Shown: piece after piece, positions 21,659 to 25,648 of the stretch
How positions within the stretch are numbered: the stretch's first letter is position 1
Layout of the letters: each line of letters begins with the position of its first letter
Origin: JAHBVL01 sp964461025
Lineage (GTDB): Bacteria > Chloroflexota > Chloroflexia > Thermomicrobiales > UBA6265
Assembly (NCBI GenBank): GCA_964461025.1
Contig: CAYWSE010000054.1
Location: 1-25,648, forward strand
Direction of reading: 5' to 3'
Length of the DNA: 25,648 nt
Notes under the pieces: generated by a model
What the model saw: the letters and a program-made list of their open reading frames with translations, nothing else
The model's database searches: none
Told to the model about the DNA's origin: nothing
Program-made: the position numbers and the translations under genes

Positions 21659-23038
21659 ATGAGCGCGAGAAAAGCGATCCTGGTCGCCGATGACGACAGT
21701 GGTCTGCGGGCGGCTCTTCGCGTGCTGTTCGAGCAGGAAGGCTATGCGGTCGACGAAACGACCACCGCCGCCGATCTGCCAACCAGGATGACCGCCGACA
21801 ATCCGCCCGATCTCGTGCTGCTGGATCTGGTCATGCCGGATATGAATGGCATGGACGTGCTGCGGACGCTCCGGGAGTCGCTGCCTACCCCACTGCCCGT
21901 TATCGTTGTCACTGGTCATGGATCGGCCCGGGTCACCATCGAAGCGATGCAGCTCGGCGCATACGACTATGTGGCCAAACCATTCGATATCGACGATGTC
22001 CTCATTACCGTTCGGCGCTATTTCGAATGGCGAGCGCTCTCCGACGACGTAACCGCGCTCGCCGAACAACTGGGACGTCGCGACCCCGCCGACACGATGG
22101 TGGGACACAGTCCGGCCATGCAGGAGATCTACAAGACCGTGGGGCGCATCGCCCGCTCTGACTCAACGGTGCTGATTTCGGGAGAGACCGGCACCGGCAA
22201 GGAATTGGTGGCGACGATCATCCATCAGGCATCGCCCTTTTCCCGCGGTCCGCTCATCAAGGTCAACTGTGCTGCACTCCCGGAGACACTCCTGGAGAGT
22301 GAGCTCTTCGGTCACGAGAAGGGTGCATTCACGGGCGCCATCGCGCAGCGCAAGGGGCGCTTCGAAATGGCGAACAAGGGAACGATCTTTCTCGACGAGA
22401 TTGGGGAGATGACCCTTGCCACACAACGCAAGCTGCTGCGGGTCCTGCAGGAGCGAGAGTTCGAACGGGTCGGCGGCGCCTCGACAGTGAAGGTCGACAC
22501 GCGTGTGATCGCCGCCACGAATCGCGATCTCAGTGAAGAGGTCGTGGAGGGCCGGTTCCGCGAGGACCTCTTCTACCGGTTGAACGTGATCAATATTGAC
22601 TTGCCGCCATTGCGTACGCGGAAAGACGACATTCCGGAGCTGGTCGAGCATTTTCTGGACAAACACCGTTTCAGCGCCCGGTCTGGACCAGCGCGGATCA
22701 GTCAGGCGGCGCTCGATCTGCTGATGGGGTACGAGTGGCCCGGCAATGTACGGGAGCTGGAAAACGTCGTCGAGCGAGCCGTGATCTTTTCAGGCGGCGG
22801 CGTGGTCGACGAGCCGCACATCAACTTCAACAGCGCCGGCGGTGGCGTGCCAATCAATGTGCAGCGACGACTCCGCGAGGGTTGCAGCCTGGAGGAGATC
22901 ATCGCCGAAGTGGAAAAGAAGACCGTCCGTGAGGCCTACGTGCTCTCTGGCGGTGACGATGCCGCCGCAGCGCAAATGCTGAAACTCTCACTCAAAGAGT
23001 TCAAAGCGCGGCTCGCCCAGTCAGAAGAAGAATCCTGA
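21659..23038 (+). CDS. NtrC-family sigma-54-dependent response regulator (receiver-AAA+-Fis-type HTH)
   Basis: A 459-residue transcription activator. The receiver domain (1-120) has acidic ADDDSG, phospho-acceptor Asp56 in LLDLVMPDMNG, Thr in VVTGHG and Lys in VAKPFD. The AAA+ domain (about 145-385) has Walker A GETGTGKE (175-182), the sigma-54-contacting loop GAFTGA (222-227), Walker B TIFLDEIGE, and the R-finger segment RFREDLFYRLNV. The C-terminal Fis-like HTH (about 420-459) is LEEIIAEVEKKTVREAYVLS plus ALKLS-type residues. The ATG at 21659 has GAGGA 9 nt upstream. It lies divergent from rpoN, so it is the expected activator for the sigma-54 promoters in this region. Its sensor kinase is not in view. 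Confidence 0.96.
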   Translation: MSARKAILVADDDSGLRAALRVLFEQEGYAVDETTTAADLPTRMTADNPPDLVLLDLVMPDMNGMDVLRTLRESLPTPLPVIVVTGHGSARVTIEAMQLGAYDYVAKPFDIDDVLITVRRYFEWRALSDDVTALAEQLGRRDPADTMVGHSPAMQEIYKTVGRIARSDSTVLISGETGTGKELVATIIHQASPFSRGPLIKVNCAALPETLLESELFGHEKGAFTGAIAQRKGRFEMANKGTIFLDEIGEMTLATQRKLLRVLQEREFERVGGASTVKVDTRVIAATNRDLSEEVVEGRFREDLFYRLNVINIDLPPLRTRKDDIPELVEHFLDKHRFSARSGPARISQAALDLLMGYEWPGNVRELENVVERAVIFSGGGVVDEPHINFNSAGGGVPINVQRRLREGCSLEEIIAEVEKKTVREAYVLSGGDDAAAAQMLKLSLKEFKARLAQSEEES

Positions 23039-23041
23039 TCC

Positions 23042-23090
23042 AAACGGAACCGCGCCACCGATCCGTTTTCGCGGCGAGGCCTGTCTCGCC
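23042..23090. terminator. Terminator hairpins between the NtrC-type and amidohydrolase genes
   Basis: AAACGGA/TCCGTTT (23042-23068) is followed by a short T-run for the plus strand. GGCGAG/CTCGCC (23073-23090) is a second hairpin directly before the amidohydrolase stop on the minus strand. Both stems are short (7 and 6 bp). Confidence 0.5.
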
Positions 23091-24554
23091 TCAGGAAACG
23101 ACCGGGAACGACGGCAGGAAAATCTCGTCCACCGGTGGATGCTCCAGGGCACGCTCCGGGTAGGAGTCGATCAGCTTCCCAAATTGCGTCTGCGATCGCG
23201 CGTGCATAGCCGCCATATCGATTCCGGGAACCTGGTGATCGTTGACGACGATCTGGCCATCGATGATGACTGTGCGCACGTTCCTTCCTGATCCACTGAG
23301 CACCAATGACTGGACGGGATCGAAGACCTGCCCGAGCGATGGATCGTCGAGATCGAAAACGACGATGTCGGCCAGCGCACCCGGCGTCAGGCGTCCGAGG
23401 TCCGGGCGATTCAGAGCGTCGGCGCCGCCGATCGTCGCAGCGGTGAAGTAATCCGCGGCGCTGACTTCCATCGACCGGTCGGCGATGCGTGCTGTCATGA
23501 CGCCAATATGCAGGTTTTGCAGCATATCGGGAGGGAAGGTGTCAGTGCCCAGACCGATACGAACTCCCCTCGCAAGGTAACTACGAAAAGATCGTAATAT
23601 CTCGCCATGTCGTGCGCTGACGAGTGGGCAGTGAACGACCACAGCGCCCGACTCCGCGAGCCAGCCAAGCTCCTGTTCGATCGCCTCATGTGTCGGGTGC
23701 GCTCCACCCAGCAACCAGCCGTGCGGCAAGAGCGTTCGCTCATTGAGGAAGTTGAGCTCATGCAAAACCGTGAGCGAAGAGCGCCCAAACCGCTCCTCCA
23801 TCAGATGCACTTCGAGCTCACCCTGGCAGCAGTGAAGACGGACCGGACAACCCAGTTCTGCACCGGCATCGCGCGTCGCTTCCAGCAGATCCAGTGTGCA
23901 TCCCTCGATTCGGTCAGGTTGCAGAAATCCGCGAATCCGGCCATTGGCGATGCCGTCGAACCTCTCCACGAATCGCATCGCATCGGCAAGTCCATCCATG
24001 CCGCGCTGCTCGTCCCAGTACATGCTGAATGAACCGTCCGCAGCGACCATAGGCAGTCCGGTGCGATATGAGGGACCGAGATAGATCCGGATGCCAAGCC
24101 GCTCGGCGATCGCTGCCGCCCTGGCGTTCTCGTCATAGGTTTCTGCCCATTCCCGATAGAGGATCGACCGAATCGGCAGAGCAGTCGTGACGCCATGCAG
24201 AAGAAGCTGGCACATCGCGTACTCGTGTGAGAAGTCCTCCTCGTCGGCGGAATAGACATCGCGAGGACCCTGTTCCACGTAGTCCGTGGCCCAGACCCGG
24301 CCCTTCTTCCAGCCCGGGTGGTTATCGAAGCCGAGCACGGTCGAATCGAGATCGAAGAGGGCATCGAGGTCGACGAAGCCTGGACTGATCACAGCGTTGC
24401 CGGCGTCGATTTCCACATCGACGTCGCCTGGATAGCGCTTTCCCACAAAGAGAATCCGGTTGTCCTGCCAGACGACCTCGCCGTCTTCGATCAGATGATG
24501 AGCCGATCCGTCGCTGCCGACGACCCAGCGACCTCGCAACCGAGTCGTCGTCAT
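23091..24554 (-). CDS. Amidohydrolase-superfamily protein (chlorohydrolase/deaminase type) lacking the HxH motif
   Basis: A 487-residue TIM-barrel metal hydrolase of the AtzA/TrzN/guanine-deaminase type by layout: an N-terminal beta domain, then PGFVDLDALFD, where the usual PGxxxxHxH has DLD. Later ligands are still visible: RLHCCQGE (His and Glu), LLPHGW (His), VVHCPLVSARHGEIL, and the catalytic GLGTDTF (Asp). The C-terminus has the usual PGALADIVVFDL. So the first two metal-binding histidines are absent, which suggests a different metal arrangement or reaction. Its ATG overlaps the stop of the upstream epimerase gene (ATGA), so the two are translationally coupled. The substrate is unknown. 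Confidence 0.88.
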   Translation of the reverse strand: MTTTRLRGRWVVGSDGSAHHLIEDGEVVWQDNRILFVGKRYPGDVDVEIDAGNAVISPGFVDLDALFDLDSTVLGFDNHPGWKKGRVWATDYVEQGPRDVYSADEEDFSHEYAMCQLLLHGVTTALPIRSILYREWAETYDENARAAAIAERLGIRIYLGPSYRTGLPMVAADGSFSMYWDEQRGMDGLADAMRFVERFDGIANGRIRGFLQPDRIEGCTLDLLEATRDAGAELGCPVRLHCCQGELEVHLMEERFGRSSLTVLHELNFLNERTLLPHGWLLGGAHPTHEAIEQELGWLAESGAVVVHCPLVSARHGEILRSFRSYLARGVRIGLGTDTFPPDMLQNLHIGVMTARIADRSMEVSAADYFTAATIGGADALNRPDLGRLTPGALADIVVFDLDDPSLGQVFDPVQSLVLSGSGRNVRTVIIDGQIVVNDHQVPGIDMAAMHARSQTQFGKLIDSYPERALEHPPVDEIFLPSFPVVS

Positions 24555-25414
24555 GATGCAGTTTCCGTTCTGCTGGGCCGGACCAGACCTGCCTCCGTAA
24601 ATGCTGCCGAGAGAATGTCGTACGACTGTGTCGCGGCCGCGAGCGGATCGTAGTCGGACCGTGACTGCACCATGATGCTGATCTCGACCACGATATGGCC
24701 GTCATAGCCGGCCCAGTACATGCCCTGCAGATACCGCACGTAGTCCATCTCCCATTCGCCCGGAATCAGGAACTCATGGTGAGGCGCGATGCCGCGTTCA
24801 TCCTTGACATGCGTGTGGAGCGCGTACGGCGCGAGCGTTGCCACGACCTCGTCCAGGTTCATCCCCTGGACGTTGAAGTGACTGATGTCGAAGTGAATGG
24901 TGAGGGCTGGATGATCGACCTGCTCGACCAGCCAGATGACATCCTCCGGACGGTAGAGCGTTGTGCTGACGTGGGGTTCGATGCCGACGCCGACTCCAAG
25001 TTCACCGGCATAGGTCGCCAGGGCGCCAAGAATGTCGATCAGCTCGTCCTGGCGGGCTTCCCACATGTCAGGGCTGCCGGCCGAGGTCGTCGTGACGATC
25101 AGGTTGTCCCCGGGGTTCTGCAGTTCGGCCGCGAGGTCCAGATAGCTGCGGAACCGGGCAATCGAATCGTCCTGCTCGGCCTTGCTGGCAGCGAGGAGAG
25201 GGACATTGCCGGAGAGACCGCAAAGCTCGATGTTGTGCTGGTCGTAAAGAGTCCGGATTCGCTTGCGTTCGTCCCGGTCGAGACCAGCGGCATCGGTCGA
25301 CCAGCCGGGGATGACTGTCAGCTCGAGCCCGTCGAAGCCCAGCGCGGCGCAATGCGCGACTGCGATGTCAATCGGAACGTGCGGCATACCCCACGTGCTG
25401 TAAGAGAGCTTCAT
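24551..25414 (-). CDS. Sugar phosphate isomerase/epimerase-like TIM-barrel protein
   Basis: A 287-residue protein of the xylose-isomerase-like/AP-endonuclease-2 TIM-barrel superfamily, probably a sugar, inositol or hydroxypyruvate isomerase/epimerase. Landmarks are MKLSYSTWGMP, LGFDGLEL, GIEPHVS, HFDISHFNVQG (metal ligands Asp/His), HTHVKDERG and GYDGHIVVEISI. The ATG at 25414 is chosen, with GAGG 8 nt upstream; the GTG at 25423 would overlap that site. The ATGA overlap with the amidohydrolase and a 64-bp gap from the upstream Gfo/Idh/MocA gene indicate one operon. Its exact substrate cannot be assigned. Confidence 0.9.
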   Translation of the reverse strand: MKLSYSTWGMPHVPIDIAVAHCAALGFDGLELTVIPGWSTDAAGLDRDERKRIRTLYDQHNIELCGLSGNVPLLAASKAEQDDSIARFRSYLDLAAELQNPGDNLIVTTTSAGSPDMWEARQDELIDILGALATYAGELGVGVGIEPHVSTTLYRPEDVIWLVEQVDHPALTIHFDISHFNVQGMNLDEVVATLAPYALHTHVKDERGIAPHHEFLIPGEWEMDYVRYLQGMYWAGYDGHIVVEISIMVQSRSDYDPLAAATQSYDILSAAFTEAGLVRPSRTETAS

Positions 25415-25478
25415 CGATCGCACCTCAATGGTTGGAAACCGGTCACCAGAGACAACCTGCTCACTTCAGACTTCGGGC

Positions 25479-25648
25479 TCACGCCAACCCATAGTGCTCA
25501 TCGATCTCCTGCTGCCAGGCGTTGATGGCTCCCGACTCGATTTCGGCGATCGTGACGGACCGATTGGCGACCTGCGACTCGAAGAGGGCGAGAACGAGGG
25601 CGACGGCGCGCTTGCCGGCAGCGCCATCGACTTCGGGCTGAGCGCCGG
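25479..25648 (-). CDS. C-terminal end of a Gfo/Idh/MocA-family oxidoreductase (partial)
   Basis: Only the last 56 codons are in the window; the 5' end lies beyond 25648. The translation includes VDGAAGKRAVALVLALFESQ, a typical C-terminal helix of Gfo/Idh/MocA dehydrogenases, and ends in QQEIDEHYGLA followed by TGA. It heads the minus-strand operon with the epimerase-like and amidohydrolase genes. Such dehydrogenase-epimerase pairs are common in inositol and sugar-acid degradation. The short fragment limits certainty. Confidence 0.75.
   Translation of the reverse strand, partial: GAQPEVDGAAGKRAVALVLALFESQVANRSVTIAEIESGAINAWQQEIDEHYGLA

Overview
The window looks like a chromosomal segment of a high-GC, free-living bacterium, most plausibly Chloroflexota of the Thermomicrobia type. 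This is inferred from the gene mix (Tat-exported peptide-binding protein, DUF4397 secreted protein, CxxC-x17-CxxC zinc domain, AbrB-type regulator, many GTG/TTG starts) and not from a marker gene. There is no prophage, integrase, CRISPR array or complete insertion sequence. One gene (13697-14116) sits in a stretch of about 45% GC and looks acquired.

Layout. 1-5610: the tail of one peptide/nickel-type ABC permease, a SelA-like PLP enzyme, then a Tat-exported solute-binding protein and its two permeases, with no ATPase genes in view. 5637-6944 (minus): an APC amino acid permease. 7070-9079: a DEAD-box RNA helicase with a strong promoter, a leader of about 200 nt and a C-terminal zinc domain. 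9179-11131 (minus): a secreted/membrane protein joining a Vps62-like domain to a multi-pass membrane domain. 11411-12586: a DinB-family protein, an atypical tRNA gene (minus) and an AbrB-type regulator behind a perfect inverted repeat. 12638-16162: a Gfo/Idh/MocA oxidoreductase, an EVE-domain protein, an M42 peptidase and a GNAT-like acetyltransferase. 16392-17706: a 23-bp-arm palindrome, then an MscR-like zinc alcohol dehydrogenase with its own terminator.

17729-23038 is the most interesting part. It holds a stand-alone receiver protein, a secreted protein with four DUF4397 repeats, sigma-54 (rpoN, with an unusual zinc ribbon) and, divergent from rpoN, an NtrC-type sigma-54 activator. Sequences with exact sigma-54 -24/-12 spacing (GG-N10-GC) lie upstream of the receiver gene, the DUF4397 gene and rpoN itself. 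I read this as a compact, self-contained sigma-54 regulon whose likely output is an exported surface protein. No sensor kinase is present.

23091-25648 (minus): a catabolic operon of a Gfo/Idh/MocA dehydrogenase (partial), a sugar-phosphate isomerase/epimerase-like TIM barrel and an amidohydrolase, the last two overlapping by ATGA. The amidohydrolase lacks the usual HxH metal motif.
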